A stretch of DNA of 64,000 nucleotides. It comes from Massariosphaeria phaeospora. Its lineage: Eukaryota; Ascomycota; Dothideomycetes; Pleosporales. Shown here piece by piece: positions 46,428-59,462 of this stretch. The notes beneath the pieces are model-generated. The model saw nothing but the letters and a program-made list of their open reading frames with translations. It did not search any database and was not told where the DNA came from. The first letter of the stretch is position 1, and every line of letters starts with the position of its first letter. The position numbers and the translations under genes are program-made. The stretch covers positions 1,674,001 to 1,738,000 of the forward strand of contig JAADJZ010000004.1 of assembly GCA_011032825.1 (NCBI GenBank). Direction: 5' to 3'.

Positions 46428-48676
46428 TGCATATACACGCGGTCGTGTAACAGCGAGAGCTTACAGTTTCTGCCCGGGGATTGCGGTAGTGCGCTTCTGT
46501 GGGATGATCACGCGCCGGCGTTCAAAAGCGCGGCCTGGGTGGGGCTGATGGTAGGGGGTGATGGGACCTCCAAGCTTTTTGTTCCGATCGAACAGGTTTT
46601 TCGGGATATTGAAGAGGTTACCGGGTGTAAAGTGGTGGAGCCGTGTCTTTGGCAGTCGGACCTGGAGGTCTGGTAGTGGAATGTCATCGCGCGATGGCAA
46701 GGGAAGCCTGCACCAAGACTCGATTCAACGGAGTGATGGCACTACCTCAAGGCAGATACAATCGGGGTTGTCGTGGTATTGGTATCTGGCAGCGTGGCTC
46801 ATTAGAACAAGTTGTTTTGTGTGAGTAACTTAGTACGAGCGTGCGGAAAGAGTGGGTCTGGGTCTGTAGTAGTAGATAGCCTTGACATCTGCGTTTGTGT
46901 TGTTACTAGTTCCTTTTTCCTTTTTTCTTTTCCAAGGAGTTGACCGTCACCTGACTCTGGGTATATGCTCGAGTTTCTTACACTTTCGAGCGAGACTTTG
47001 AGACTACTACAGGGTCAAAAGTATGGCAATTAACACACAGTATAGGTTAGTGAGATGGGATTAGGGCGGAAGTATAAGAGTAAGGGTGAAAGTAACCTTC
47101 GCACAAACTCAACGCGAGACGCGAGACATAGAGGCTCAGTAATAAGAAGCGATTCCCCTCTTATGACTAAGCCGTTTCAGCAGGGAAGTCCGAGGTCGAT
47201 CCCAAGCGGACGGGACATCGTGACTCTCGACCAGATGGCGAATCTGGTCTGTAAGCTGGCATGTGCCTCTAGATGTACCACGATACAGTCTCCGAGACTC
47301 GGACCGGTGGAGGGAGTCCCGCGAGCATGCACAGGGCTACGACAGCGACAGCGATTCGAGGGCGGGGCGGATGGATTGCGTCTCAGATCGCAGAAACAGG
47401 ATGGTGTTCGCGGCTCCATCGCGGGGGAAAGATTCTTCGCGAGCATGCTCCAGCCTGGGAGGTTGGAGCGTGTTTGTAGTGCAGTAAAGTTTCCACAGAC
47501 TCGTCGTCACCCAGTGCAAATCCAATTCAATCCAATCCCATCCAATCCGTCCGTGGAAAGTTCAAACTACTGCAGTTGGTCAAGCGTGCGATTGGTCCCG
47601 TTGAACTTATTTCCTGGGGCGTTGCTTCATACGCGAGATGCATGCAGCAAGCGGGAAATATTGTAGCCTGCTGTGTTTCGAAAGGCTGTGCTGCTCTGTT
47701 TTGAGGAAACCTTTCCTGTGGAGGCTCGGTGCCGTGCTCCGTCCGCGATGGATAGCTTCCTTTGAATATTGAAAGATGGAATAATAATAGGCGGAGTGAA
47801 TCTCCGTTGGATCTAGGTTGCCGTAAAACTGGTTGTTGCGGGGAAATTAGCGATGGCGTATCACAAGGTGAATCCTTGCGGACGGCCCGAGCGTCGAGAT
47901 GGCAATCAGCAGCGGCCGTGCATGAGCATCATGCTTTTTGCTTTTCTGCATGATGTGCACGCCTTGCCCGTCGTTAGCCCATTGTTGACTCCAAACTCCA
48001 CCTCGTTGAGTTCACTCACTTGCGTCACGATACCCACTGGCATTTTGGCAGCGAAGCCCCACATCCCCAACCAACACCCGTGGACCGCGAGTCAAGCTGG
48101 GACACTCAAGCGTCCATCGCAACCCGCCCTGCCTGGTCAAACTCTCAGTCTACGGCTCTCAGCACCCGCAGTTGTAGCTTTTAAGTTCGCACTACCGCGT
48201 CGTCTATGCCTGGTCTGGTAAGCACCAGCCGTGGTGCGCCCCTAACAGCCCGGCTCCCGCGATGACGGCGCCGTGTGATAGCGCTCGCGATTGGCACGGG
48301 GAATGCGCAAGCTGAGCACACACGACGGCCTGCTTCGAGAGGCGAGCTGGGAGCTGGTGCTGCGACTTGCAGATGCAGGCCATTAGGAAATGGCGTCGCG
48401 GCATGAGGCATCGCGGAACCGGGCCGGGACGAGGGCGAGGACTAGGGCGGCTGGCTCTGGAGCACCATCTGGACGCGGATCGGGGCGCAATCGAGAGTCT
48501 ATATTGTGGGGTGAAGGCTTTCGGTCGGTGCGTGGGTACCCCGTTATATGTAGGAAACGGGGACCCGGTTCTGACAGCAGGCCGCTCTTTGCTAGCTGCT
48601 CTTTCCTATTTCTGCGCTGCTGCAACGACGTTCAACCACCACCTCGACCCGACTGCGAAAGGACGACCTGGACAAC
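46428..48676. other. Intergenic, no convincing gene
   Basis: A minus-strand frame at 46461-46700 has protein-like composition (FTPGNLFNIPKNLFDRNKK) but no domain and no clear extension, so it may be a gene remnant. Frames around 47055-47666 and 47853-48221 look random. TCCAATCCAATCCCATCC-type repeats lie near 47522. Confidence 0.4.
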
Positions 48677-49933
48677 ATGGCAGCCATGCCGGATCTGAGC
48701 CTTATCCCTTCGCCGCCGAGTCCCGCGGCGCAAGCCAATGCGAGAGCCTTTGCGGGAGTTGTGATTTCCCTGGATATCATCGCGACGCTAGTGTTTGCAG
48801 GCCGACTGTGGACGAGGTTTTTTCCTGTGTACAGAATGCGGTCCGATGACTACGTTATTCTAGTGGGCTATGTGAGTACTATGGATAGTGCCAGTTCTAA
48901 AAGAGTGTGTACTAACATCAACGCACAGGTTCTCATCATGGTGGACTCCATCGTACTCTTCCTCGCTGTCCCATACTCTTTCGGGCGCGAAGTCGCGTCC
49001 ATCACTCTCGCAGATACGCAGGATTCGCAACGCTACGCAGTCATCTCGCAGCCACTGTGGGCATGGTCAATGGCTGCAATCAAGATCTCTGTAGCTCTCA
49101 TGATGCTCCGGCTCGAGCAAACCAAGTTCTGGCGCCGCTTCCTCTGGGGCATGGTCGCCGTGCAGATGCTCCTGGGCATCTACAACATGCTCTGCGCGCT
49201 TCTGCAATGCATCCCCTTGCACGCAGCGTGGGATCCGCTCAAACTCGTCGAAGCCAAGTGCTGGAGCAGCGCCGCCATCCGCGCGAACTTGTACTGCATC
49301 TCGGTCGTCAACGTCGTCACCGACTTCATCATGGCCCTGCTGCCCATCTCCTTCCTACGCCATGTGCAACGCCCGTTCCGCGAACGCGCCATTATCGGCG
49401 GCTTGATGGCTCTCGGAGTCTTCGCGGGTGTAGCGTCGATCATCAAAGTCGTGGCCAGCACACGCTACGGCCGTACCAACGACCTCAGCGCCGAGGGCAT
49501 ACAAGTCGGCATGTGGTCCTGCATCGAAGAGCTCGTCGCCTTCATCGCCGCCTGCATTCCCTGCCTGCGCTCCCTCTTCCAGCAAGTGCTCGAGCACTTC
49601 GGCCTCGTATCGACCCATGGCCGCAAATCAACCTACAATCGTACCTACGGGCAAATGTACGGCGAGTCGGGCCAGCTGAAGGTGAACAAGCAGAGGAAGC
49701 CGTCGCTGGTGAGTGGCGGCACGGCCATCCGGATGAAGAGCATGAAGAGCGCGGATGCGGTGTCCGAGGAGAACATCCTGACAGACGACGAGGTGAAGAA
49801 TGGCGAGATCTGGTGTACCACCGAGGTCCATATGCAGCAGGAGGAGGCGCCTAGACACGACGACGCACATAAGATCGGGTCACTGGATCGGCGGACTAAT
49901 GCGAGTTTGAGTGACGAGGCGCGCATGGTATAA
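48677..49933 (+). CDS. Rhodopsin-domain (PTH11-like) seven-helix membrane protein
   Basis: Proteins of this class resemble Pth11, a putative receptor that senses surface cues; most have no known ligand. Helices can be seen at VVISLDIIATLVFAGRLW, VLIMVDSIVLFLAVPY, LWAWSMAAIKISVALMMLRL, WGMVAVQMLLGIYNMLCALL, CISVVNVVTDFIMALLPISF, IIGGLMALGVFAGVASIIKV and CIEELVAFIAACIPCLRSLF. The family landmarks RFFPVYRMRSDDYVIL and LLPISFLRHVQRPFRERA are present. The C-terminal tail is cytosolic and charged. Although the frame is open throughout, a 57 bp intron at 48872-48928 is likely (GTGAGT, TACTAAC, CACAG). Removing it joins VILVGY to VLIMVDS and gives about 399 residues instead of 418. The start at 48677 is the first in-frame ATG. 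Confidence 0.88.
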   Translation: MAAMPDLSLIPSPPSPAAQANARAFAGVVISLDIIATLVFAGRLWTRFFPVYRMRSDDYVILVGYVSTMDSASSKRVCTNINAQVLIMVDSIVLFLAVPYSFGREVASITLADTQDSQRYAVISQPLWAWSMAAIKISVALMMLRLEQTKFWRRFLWGMVAVQMLLGIYNMLCALLQCIPLHAAWDPLKLVEAKCWSSAAIRANLYCISVVNVVTDFIMALLPISFLRHVQRPFRERAIIGGLMALGVFAGVASIIKVVASTRYGRTNDLSAEGIQVGMWSCIEELVAFIAACIPCLRSLFQQVLEHFGLVSTHGRKSTYNRTYGQMYGESGQLKVNKQRKPSLVSGGTAIRMKSMKSADAVSEENILTDDEVKNGEIWCTTEVHMQQEEAPRHDDAHKIGSLDRRTNASLSDEARMV

Positions 49934-51270
49934 CGTGAGCTCGGTGTAATGTCATGAATGATCAGGCCGGCTGGCTTTATGCGAGCTACCTTTGCACGTA
50001 TACCCCTGCGCTGGGAGTTAGGCTCTCAGGTCGCACATATAAATGTCTTGGAACCATTTGCATCGATCGTTGTGTTTCGCCTCGGCACGGGACGTTGCAT
50101 CTGTCTTAACGGATTAGTTATAAGTTGGGAATCCCTTCTTATCTCGCAGCCTCTGCATGCACCGTACCGTCCGCTGGGAACCGATATCCCGGTTTCCTGC
50201 TAAAACGCCTTGTACGAAACATATCAAGTTAATGGACCCGAGATGTGTGAGTTTATGTGCTGCTGTTCCTTGTAAAGGTTTTGAGAAGTCTTGCGAAAGA
50301 TGAGAAGTAGATTGACTGCATGGCTACAGAGGAAGTAAGCACTACCTATAAGTCGTGCAGTCGACGCTTCATGGCGTCAAGATAGCAGAGATGCACTAGA
50401 CCAGATACGGATGGGCGGAAAACCCATGAACCATACATTTCTTGGTGTTGGTAAACGCAGTCAAAAAACTCCGAATATAACACCTCAAGTTACCCAATAG
50501 ACCACTGCACGATGTGGCGTTTTCATGACTCTTCATTATCGCGCAATTGCTGCTGTGCCTTTCGCCTTATTATTCCACTGCGCCTAATTGTTAGCCAACA
50601 CCAGGAAGTCGACCGTGCCTCATCCAAGCACGCAATTCCATTGCGCCCCAACCTCTTCGAGCGTCTTCTCCGGGCCTTGACAATCCGCGAAAGCTTCGAG
50701 CTGCATCGCAGGTAGTCGTTACAGAGCCGCACCGCGCTGTTATCCACCTGCATTCTCCAACGCTGTCGTTGAGCGAGCGGGTGGGGGTTGATGGCCGGGG
50801 AGCCAAGCGCATTTAGCCATTGCGCATGGGTATCACGACATCGGCGCTAAACCCTTATCACGCATCTCCTACCAACCACCAAGACAATTTCATCTCAGTT
50901 GCTCCTCCACCTGCCCTTCCTGGTGGCTCGGGACCACTTATCGTTTGTCTGGTGTTCCCATCAGTACGGTACCAAGTGACCCAAGCCTGGCTTCGCAAGG
51001 CCGTCTAACGATGACGCGAGAGCGAGCGGGTGCCTCATAGGGCATCTGCAATTTCTCGCCTGCGATGAGATGATCGAGGGAAAACGTATATGAGCATGGG
51101 TGCCTCCCTTGAGTGACCTTGCAGTTCCACCCACCCACTCACTTGGTTCGCGTTTGCGTTCCCTATTGCCAGACTTGTCCCCAGCAGGGCCGCGCTACGA
51201 GGGAGGCACCAACCTTAACTCGACCGCCACGGAGAGCCGACTATCTAGGGACGAGACGTTGGCCTTCGAA
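49934..51270. other. Intergenic, no gene seen
   Basis: This separates two plus-strand membrane-protein genes. Short opposing frames around 50520-50750 carry no domain. Confidence 0.45.
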
Positions 51271-53069
51271 ATGGCTTCGGAAGCGAAGTACGATGGCAAG
51301 GCGGCGCAGGCGGTGGACCAGGAAGCATCACCAGGCCCTCCCGAGTACGACTCAGCTGTTGTTCAGGACGAGAACACGTATGCGTTCGATGACTCCAGGA
51401 AACTGGGTGTCACTTCAACTGTCTTCATTATCTTGAACAAGATGATCGGTACTGGAAGTATGTACTAAATGCGCTGCTGGACCACAACCGATGCTGATAC
51501 TCCCAGTTTTCTCCACTCCAAGCGGCATCTTCGCCGCAACAGGTTCCGTGGGCGTGTGCCTGTTCCTCTGGATCATTGGTATTTAGCCGAAAGCTGTCCA
51601 CTCGTCGCACAACTTCTAACCCCGCAACCAGGTGGGATCCTGACTTTCGCCGGCCTGTCCGTCTTCCTCGAGTTCGGTCTTGCTATTCCTCGATCCGGAG
51701 GAGAGAAAAACTACCTGGAGCGCGTCTATCGCCGGCCCAAATATGTCGCGACGTGTGTTCTTGCAGCTCAGATGCTCTTGCTCGGATTCTCTTCCGGAAA
51801 CAGTCTCGCATTCGGTCGTTACGTCTTATATGCGTCCGGATCCACCGCGCCAGATGGATGGGCCGCGCGGGGCATCGCGATCGCTTGTGTCACCTTCGCG
51901 GTCGGACTCCATGCCACGCTTCCGAAATGGGGTATCCGATTATTCAACGTCCTCGGTGTTTTCAAGGTCATAATTCTCCTCTTCATCGTCTTCTCTGGTT
52001 TCGCTGCTCTGGCTGGTCATCGCCGAGTGGAGAACCCGCGCAACTTTGACAATGCGTTCCGCCTTGAGAAAGGAGAAGGCTACGGCGGTGGTGGTGCATA
52101 CGCTTACTCGACCGCCCTTCTCCGCATTATCTACTCTTACAAAGGATGGGAGAATGCGAACTACGTCCTCGGCGAGATCAAGAACCCCAGGAAGACTCTG
52201 GCGCTTGCTGCCCCGCTTGCCGTCGGTGGGACAACCATCCTGTACGTTTTGGCCAATGTTGCCTATTTTGCGGCTATCCCGAAAGAAGAATTGGCTGGCA
52301 GCGAGGTCATCGTAGCCGGAGTGTTCTTCAAAAACGTCTTTGGCGACAGTGCTGGAGCCAGGAGTCTTCCCGCCTTCGTTGCCCTCAGCAACTTGGGCAA
52401 TGTGCTTGCGGTCAGTTTCGCACATTCTCGGTTGAACCAGGAGTTTGCGAAGGAGGGCCTACTGCCGTGGAGCCGGTTCTGGGCGTCCAATAAGCCATTC
52501 AATGCCCCCGCCACTGCTGTAAGCTGGATGCCTCCTTTCCTATGACAAATTCTGACAAATTCCAATAGCTCTTCCTCCACTGGTTGATCACGGTCATTGT
52601 GCTCGTCGCACCACCAGCCGGGCCAGCTTACAACTTCATCACGGATCTCTACACTTACCCCGGAGCCTGGATCAACGGCTTTGTCGTCGCCGGCCTCATC
52701 TACCTGCACTACTCCAAGCGCGAGCAGTGGGAATCGCCCTGGCACACCTACCTCCCCATCTCCATCCTCTACCTCCTGGCCAACATGTTCCTCGCCCTTG
52801 TTCCCTTCATCCCCCCGGATGGCGATTGGAACGCCGAGGGCTACCCCTACTACGTATTCCCTGTGGTCGGTGTCGGCGTCCTGCTCCTGGGCGTCTTCTA
52901 CTGGGCGTGTTGGTACAAGATTTGGCCTCACATCGGCAAATACAAGATTGTATCTGAGAGGCATTTCGACCCGGCGGGTGTGGAGCATGTACGGTATGTC
53001 AAGCAGTACACGCACGGGGCTGCCGTCGATCACGACCAGCCAGAGGGATCTGCGAGGCGGAGAAAGTAG
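51271..53069 (+). CDS. Mup1-like amino-acid permease (APC superfamily)
   Basis: Exons are 51271-51457, 51507-51578, 51632-52518 and 52569-53069 (introns 49, 53 and 50 bp), giving about 548 residues. After a cytosolic N-terminus comes the substrate-site loop of helix 1, LNKMIGTGIFSTPSGIF, which is spliced across intron 1. Next come SVGVCLFLWIIGG and the family motif LEFGLAIPRSGGEKNYLERV. About 12 membrane helices follow, with YSYKGWENANYVLGEIKNP typical of the LAT/Mup1 branch. Mup1 is the high-affinity methionine permease of yeast; the substrate here is inferred only from family likeness. The start at 51271 (MASEAKYDG) is preferred over 51100 because the extra upstream residues are unlike the family. 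Confidence 0.92.
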
Positions 53070-55168
53070 GGCAGAAAGGTGTGTCGCGTCTATGGACCAC
53101 TCTGGTGTTGATGCAGGTGCAGGAGTGCACTTTTCTTTTCAGCTCTTATACCGTATGTGCTGGAACCAGCCTTGCATCCAAAGAGATTAATGTTAAACGG
53201 ATGAAGCTTGTTCGTCCGCGCCACTCACCTCATACTTAATACTACCAACGTACCGTCGTCTTGCTCGGCTACATTCTCTCACCTCCTAGCCACACTGAAC
53301 GTTCTGGCCCCTCGGTTACAACCTCTGCATTCTTTTAACACGTGCCCGATAAGCCCCCGCCAGTCGCGTCCCGATACCCAGACACACAGTTGGACCCCCC
53401 CATCTAGCGCCCGCGCCCGCGGCCACCCTGCATCATCAAGCAGCACACGCGCATTAGCGGCGCAGCGCATAGGGGACTCGGGCGTGAAATTTTAATGGCG
53501 CGTTGGGAGCCGGTGACGAAGCCGACGCCTCTCGTGATGCCGAACTGAACTGGTCTGCTCCGGGGACGCCGCACGACGACAGCCAAGCGCTGATCGGCAG
53601 CGTAGCCGCAAACGTTGGGCTGGTGTTTCAGGTGGGGTGGTGCGGTGCGTGGATGGGGTTATCTTGGGCGGATGGGCGGGTGCACGTCATTTTGGCTGCC
53701 CCGCTGGACGGTGACGTAGGGAGTCGGCTTGCGGTGGGGATGCAATGTTCCTCGAAGCGCAACACGGCAGAGTAGAGCGTTGGGTGGCAGCAAGGCGAGA
53801 GATTGATAGCTGCTGTGTTTTAATTCAGTCCCAGGGTCGATATCGCAGGCAGATGGAAAGGGGTAGTCGCCTGGTCCAGCACCCAGCACCCAGATACCTA
53901 GAGTTCCGGGCGCTGATGCTGCCAACTTCCCACTCTTTGGTGCTGTGAGGCTGCTCTGCAGCAGCATGTACTTAGTGGCGCAAGTGCATCTAGCCCAGCG
54001 CGGGCGGCCTCTCTCTAGCGACAGCGAGCGGCCTGTTACAACTCACAGCGAGGTGTGTTGTGTTGGGGAGGGCTCCTCGTGCTTGGATGGCTCTGCCGGC
54101 GTGGCGTGGGTCGCCGGCGCCGGCGCGTGCGAAAACTGACGATATCTCAGCGCGCGGCCCCTAGACTTTTAAAATTAGAATCCAAGACGGCTTGTCCTCG
54201 AGCCTCGGTGACCGCTGCTGCACTTTGACCTTTTCACCGTTCACCAGCCAGCCCTTCACCTTACTCGGCACGTCGGGCGTCGACATCATTTATTCCTCCG
54301 GGACCACCGACCACGATCACGACCACGACCACGACAGTCCGATCGCCCATCCGCATCCACGGCGCACCAACCCAACAGAGTGTAGCAACCAAACCAAAGC
54401 AGCGAACGCGCTCTGTTTGCGTCCAGCTGCAGCAGAAGCGGCCCTTGCACGGCGCCAGGAACCTGCATGCGATCTCTAGACGAAGCTGCGATCTCCAGAC
54501 GAAGCTGCGATTTCCAGACGAAGGACGCGCCAGACGGAGCGCGGCGTCATATACTGCAGCCTAAGGCACGGCCGTCGTCGAAGCGGGCAGCAGCGACGTA
54601 ACGCGGCAGGACATCTGCACTGGGACAGTAGAGTCCACGACAACGAGCAGCACGATGCCGATGATTGAGGTGAGTGAGTGCCTCATTTCTCCGCAAAGGC
54701 GGTGCCACCCCGCATTCCCTATCCACCCATCACACTGCTTTCCCGCGGGCTTGTCCGGGCTGGGGGAGAGATTGCCATTGCCAAACGCAGAGGGGGGGGG
54801 GGGGGCTGGGAAGTCGAACTGGTGATGATGTCGGCGTCTTCGTCATCTCCCGATGGCCATAGCGCGGGTGCGTCATTGTGCCGGCCTTGTTCTGGCGCGC
54901 TCGCAGCTTCCCTCACTACTGCACGACCTGCACGACCTGCACGACCTGCACCCCCGCCGGCTCCGTCGCCGTCTGCCACAGCCTCTGCTCCTCCAGTCTC
55001 TCCATTTGCCGCTCTCTTTCTGCCAGCTTCTAGCCTGCATCCCCGGGCTTATTGAGCTGTTGTCGGTGCATTCCACCACTCCGCCGCGTCCAATTAATAC
55101 CCCACCACCCGCCGCCCAACCGCTTCCTTTGCACTCCCCCCCACCCGTACAACACCACCAGCTAAACC
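53070..55168. other. Intergenic and 5' leader of the Rck2-like gene
   Basis: No gene is seen. A ~19 bp unit AGACGAAGCTGCGATYTCC is repeated about three times at 54477-54530. At 54655 a very short frame (ATGCCGATGATTGAG) is followed at once by GTGAGT (54670), which could be a 5' UTR intron donor. A run of 14 G lies at 54792-54805, and a CACGACCTG repeat at about 54920-54948. Confidence 0.45.
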
Positions 55169-57435
55169 ATGGCTGCCATACAGAACTTCAAGAACTTCCT
55201 GCGCCATGGCAAGCAGGCCCGCGCCCCGCCTGACGAAGCCACGACCAAGGTGTCCAACGTGCACGCAACGACGCAGCGACACCCGCAAGAGCCCAACCAG
55301 CACGCCTTCAGCCAACCCGACCTGAACGACCACAAGCCGCTCGCCAACGTGCACCCGCAGGGCGACTTCTCTGTGGGCGCCGGCCCCGGCGACAACCGCA
55401 ACATTGCCGCACAAGCTGGAGACGCGGCCGCGCGCGCAGCCGGCCAGAAGCACAAAGCAGACGTACACAAGCAGGCAGGCAGCACCGATCGGAAAGACGC
55501 CGATCCGACTGTCCTAGAACGCATCGTCGCCGAGGAGCGCGAGGCCCGCGGGAAGCTGCCCAAGTACCCTGGCCTGGAGCGATGGACGCTGCTCGAAAAA
55601 ATGGGCGACGGCGCCTTCAGCAACGTATACCGCGCCAAGGACAATAACGGGCAGTACGACGAGGTGGCCATCAAGGTGGTGCGCAAGTTTGAGATGAACT
55701 CCAGCCAGGTTAGTATGACCCTTGTGAACATGCCCTCTTCTGCCCATTTCTTTGTGTCCTCATCCTTTCCTCCCCCACCACATCACTTTAACGCAGCTGG
55801 AGTCTGTGGACCTTGCCAACGCGAGGTGCGAGTAGGGCGATAACCATATGCATCCGGATTTCAAGAAGGCGCCAAAAACTGTTGAGGTGCGACTCTCACT
55901 CGCCGATGCTCGATTCCGGTAGCATCAGCCTGTAACCACTCCGTTCCATAGCTGGGCCCACACTAACGTAATCGCCCACAGAGAGCGAACATCCTCAAGG
56001 AGGTTCAGATCATGCGGCAACTCGACCACCCCAACATCGTCAGGCTCGTCGACTTCTCTGAATCGCGACAGTATTACTACATCGTGCTCGAGCTCTGCCC
56101 CGGGGGCGAGCTCTTCCATCAAATCGTTCGCTTGACGTACTTCAGCGAAGATCTGTCGAGACACGTCATCATTCAGGTGGCCAAAGCGCTGGAGTATCTT
56201 CACGAAGATGCGGGCGTTGTTCATCGGTATGTTCAGCTTTCCATTGCCAAGACCCATGATAGCTGACGTCATATTACAGTGATATCAAACCCGAGAACTT
56301 GCTCTTTTATCCCACTCCGTTCGTTCCCACACGCAATCCCAAGCCGCGGGGTCCTGACGATGAGGACAAGGCCGACGAGGGCGAGTTCATCAGAGGAGTG
56401 GGCGCCGGTGGGATCGGTGTCATCAAGATTGCCGATTTTGGTCTTTCCAAAGTCATTTGGGACAGTCAGACCATGACGCCATGTGGTACTGTTGGCTACA
56501 CTGCTCCCGAGATCGTGAAAGACGAGCGGTACTCGAAGAGTGTCGACATGTGGGCAATGGGATGTGTCTTGTATACCCTGCTTTGCGGTTTCCCGCCATT
56601 CTACGACGAGTCTATTCAGACGCTTACCGAGAAGGTTGCTCGCGGCCAGTATACCTTCTTATCGCCATGGTGGGACGATATTTCCAAGCCAGCGCAGGAT
56701 CTCGTCTCGCATCTCCTCACAGTCGACCCCGAGAAGCGATACGATATCAAACAGTTTCTCAACCACCCTTGGATCCGGGAAGCCGACGAAATGACCTACG
56801 CTGCTCACGATGCACCACCGCTTGCCACACCCCTAGTTGCAAGGCAGAAGCAATTTGAGCAAGGCAAGGCTGATCCACTACAGCAAAACTTTGCTTATCT
56901 TGAATCGCCCGGCGCTCGACGAATGGACTTTCGATCTCCTGGCGCTGTCAATCTGCGAGAAGTATTCGATGTTGGATATGCTGTGCATCGCCAGGAAGAA
57001 GAAGGCAAGAGGAGAAAGAACTTCAAACAGGGATACCGGGGTGCCAACGCGATGAATTCGCTCAATGTGCTCGATGAAAACGAAGATGACGACGAGTTTG
57101 GTGCGGACACAGCCCCAGATGATGCCGGGCAACAGCACCCTCCAGCCAAGCTTCCCAAGTCCCAGAACGCAGATGTCTCTGCTATGGAACAGAAGCTGCG
57201 GAATACTACGCTATCTGCGGCAGCACAAGCACGGCAGGGAGCTGCTCCGGCGAAGACACAAGAGAGGGGCTACGGCCAGCATTCCCCTGCAGTCGCAGCC
57301 GCTGCTAGACGGCAAGTGAAGCAGAAGGGGGCTTTCGAACTCAGCCTAGAATCCTCGTCGTTGCTTGCCCGGCGGCACAAGAAGGCCCCAGAGCCCTCGT
57401 CATTGAGGGACGAGCTCTCGGCGGGCGGTACATGA
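55169..57435 (+). CDS. Rck2/Srk1-type serine/threonine protein kinase
   Basis: Rck2 (S. pombe Srk1) is a MAPK-activated kinase acting below the Hog1/Sty1 stress kinase and controlling translation and cell-cycle responses. Exons are 55169-55708, 55836-55886, 55982-56226 and 56280-57435, giving about 663 residues. A disordered N-terminus leads to PKYPGLERWTLLEKMGDGAFSNVYRAK read in parts: the ATP loop GDGAFSNV and Lys in VAIKVVRKF. The 17-codon exon 2 encodes HMHPDFKKAPKTVE. Catalytic loop HRDIKPENLLF, a long acidic insert (GPDDEDKADEGEF) and IADFGLSKV follow, the insert being typical of Rck kinases. The activation segment is TPCGTVGYTAPEIV and the P+1/subdomain IX is YSKSVDMWAMGCVLYTLL. The C-terminal tail is basic (RRHKKAPEPSS). 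All catalytic residues are intact. A stop just upstream fixes the start. Confidence 0.95.
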
Positions 57436-59462
57436 CCATCATCTTTGACAGGAGATTGGTAGCTTGAGCATGTCTGGCCGATCCCCCCTCACCATGTCAA
57501 TGCGTTACTGGATATCACGACTACTGGCGTTGCTTCTTTTCCTAGCTCATTTCTCTTGGGTGTTGCTTGCTTGGTTCCGTCTCCATCCCCGTTCGTCTCT
57601 TCCCCAGCATATTTCGTATTTCCTTCCCGCTCGTCCACCGCCCCCGACGCTGCATTGAGCTGGATCGGCTTCCTTTTTTCGTCAGGCCGGAAATATGCAG
57701 GAAGTGCTTTGCATTGGTTATCAGGCGTCGGATGCCCAGACGCAAGGAAGGATGGAGGCGTGCACATTGTGGTGGTGCCTGGGGCTGGATACATGTGGTG
57801 ATGGAGAGGCGGAAAATGCGCTTGTGAACGTGCGTGCGTGCGTAGCGTCCATTGGGAGACTAGAGTGTAGTGAATGAATGGATAATGATAAATGTTGTTT
57901 CTGATATGTTGGGGTGTGAGAGGCGTGACTGTCTGGTCGTGTATGTGTGTTGTGGCATGGCATGGCATGGCGCAACATTGGAGAGGCAGTGGCTGGGGGT
58001 GCATGGAAGAAATCGGTTCACTCGATAATGGCTAGATACATTTATAGTATAGTACAGTGCCATTGAGGCTTTACATTATAGGTAGGTAGGAGTCGTGCAG
58101 AATAGATACGATAAAGGTATATGATGGTTGGTAATCTTTGCTATGTCAATCTCAAACGGCATCGCAATTAGCGGTTTTTTCCCTCTCCCTCTTTTTGGTA
58201 TTGGATGGCTTTGAAAGTGCGGGTGCTAGTTGGTGTTGGTTTGGGACATGGAATGAAATGAAAAGAAATAAAATAAAACATGTGTGTATAGTAAGGTAAG
58301 AATGCAAGAATGCAAGTAGTTGCGTTGGTGAGTTAAGTTGAAGTTGATAAGCAAGCAAGTAGATAGCAGTTAGGTATGTGCATAATAGTACAAAAGTAAA
58401 GTAAAAGGACCGGATTACGTTGATAAAAGTTCAAGGCAAGTCAAGTTGAGGCAACCCAAGTCAGGCTAGGTAGCCTTGGGAACTACTCACTCGGAACTAA
58501 CCAATCTCGCCTGGGCAGGTAAACAAGTCAAGTCAAGCTAAGTGTCTTTCTTGCGGGATGGATGGAATATATAAGAAGAAAAGATTCTCGATCATCTAAT
58601 CTAAGATGCTGGGTCGAGCACGATGCATAAAAACAAAAACAAAAACATCTAGCTGAACGGAACGGAAACGGAAACGGGAATGGAAACGAAATAGAACGGA
58701 ATGAAATTGAAGTCCACGGAACGGAACGGAGCTAGACTTAGCTATCTATGTAGTTATTCTGCGAAGTGGAGTGGGACGTGACATGACAGGACTGGGCTTG
58801 GCATGGCATGACGTGGTTGACTTGACGTGGTAGAAACGGCTAATGACAGGCTTACTTAATGTTGGCGTCGCCGTGTGAGTGAGTGAGTGTGTGTGTGTGT
58901 AGGTGGAACGGGTAGATGGATGGACTGGATAGAATGCATGGGATTGGATTGCAAGAGGAGAGGAGAAGAGAGGAGAGGAGAGCAGAAGAGACGAGGAGAA
59001 GAGAGACGGGGAAATTGGCCTTAGTAGGGGTGGGGGATACGTGTGCGTGCGTGGCAAAGGCAAATAGATGGACAGATAGATAGATAGATAGAGGGATAGA
59101 TAGATACAGACTGGCTGTGGTGGAAAGTGTAGTGAAGTCAGGTCAAGTCAAGTCAAATATAATGCAGTCATATCATAGCATGACATAACAAACTCCTCTC
59201 AAGCTAAAGATAAAGCTAAGCTAAGCTAAGCTATCTCCCCCGACCAATGAATAAACAAACCAGTTCAGTTCAGTTTACTCGTACCAACCGCCCAATCCAA
59301 CCCAGCACCAGCACCATCCCCCCGTCCCAGACCCCATAATTCTTTCCCGTACCCCCGAATCCTCCTCTCCAAGCTCGCCGCCCCAGCCCGACTACCGCAG
59401 AACCCAACCCGCACCCTCTTCTCGCCTCCCCCCCCCAGCCACAGCCACAGCCAGCGGCTACC
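57436..59462. other. Intergenic with many short simple repeats
   Basis: No gene is seen. The stretch has AGTCAAGTCAAG, GGAACGGAAC and AAGCTAAGCTAAG runs (58440-59230), GTGTGTGTGT (about 58888), GGCATGGCATGG (57955) and GATAGATAGATAG (59078-59095). The adenine/guanine richness of the plus strand is marked from about 58200. Confidence 0.5.

Noticed and set aside
47055..47666. A 203-codon plus-strand frame
   Set aside because: Arg/Ser-rich composition without domain and with competing frames on both strands.
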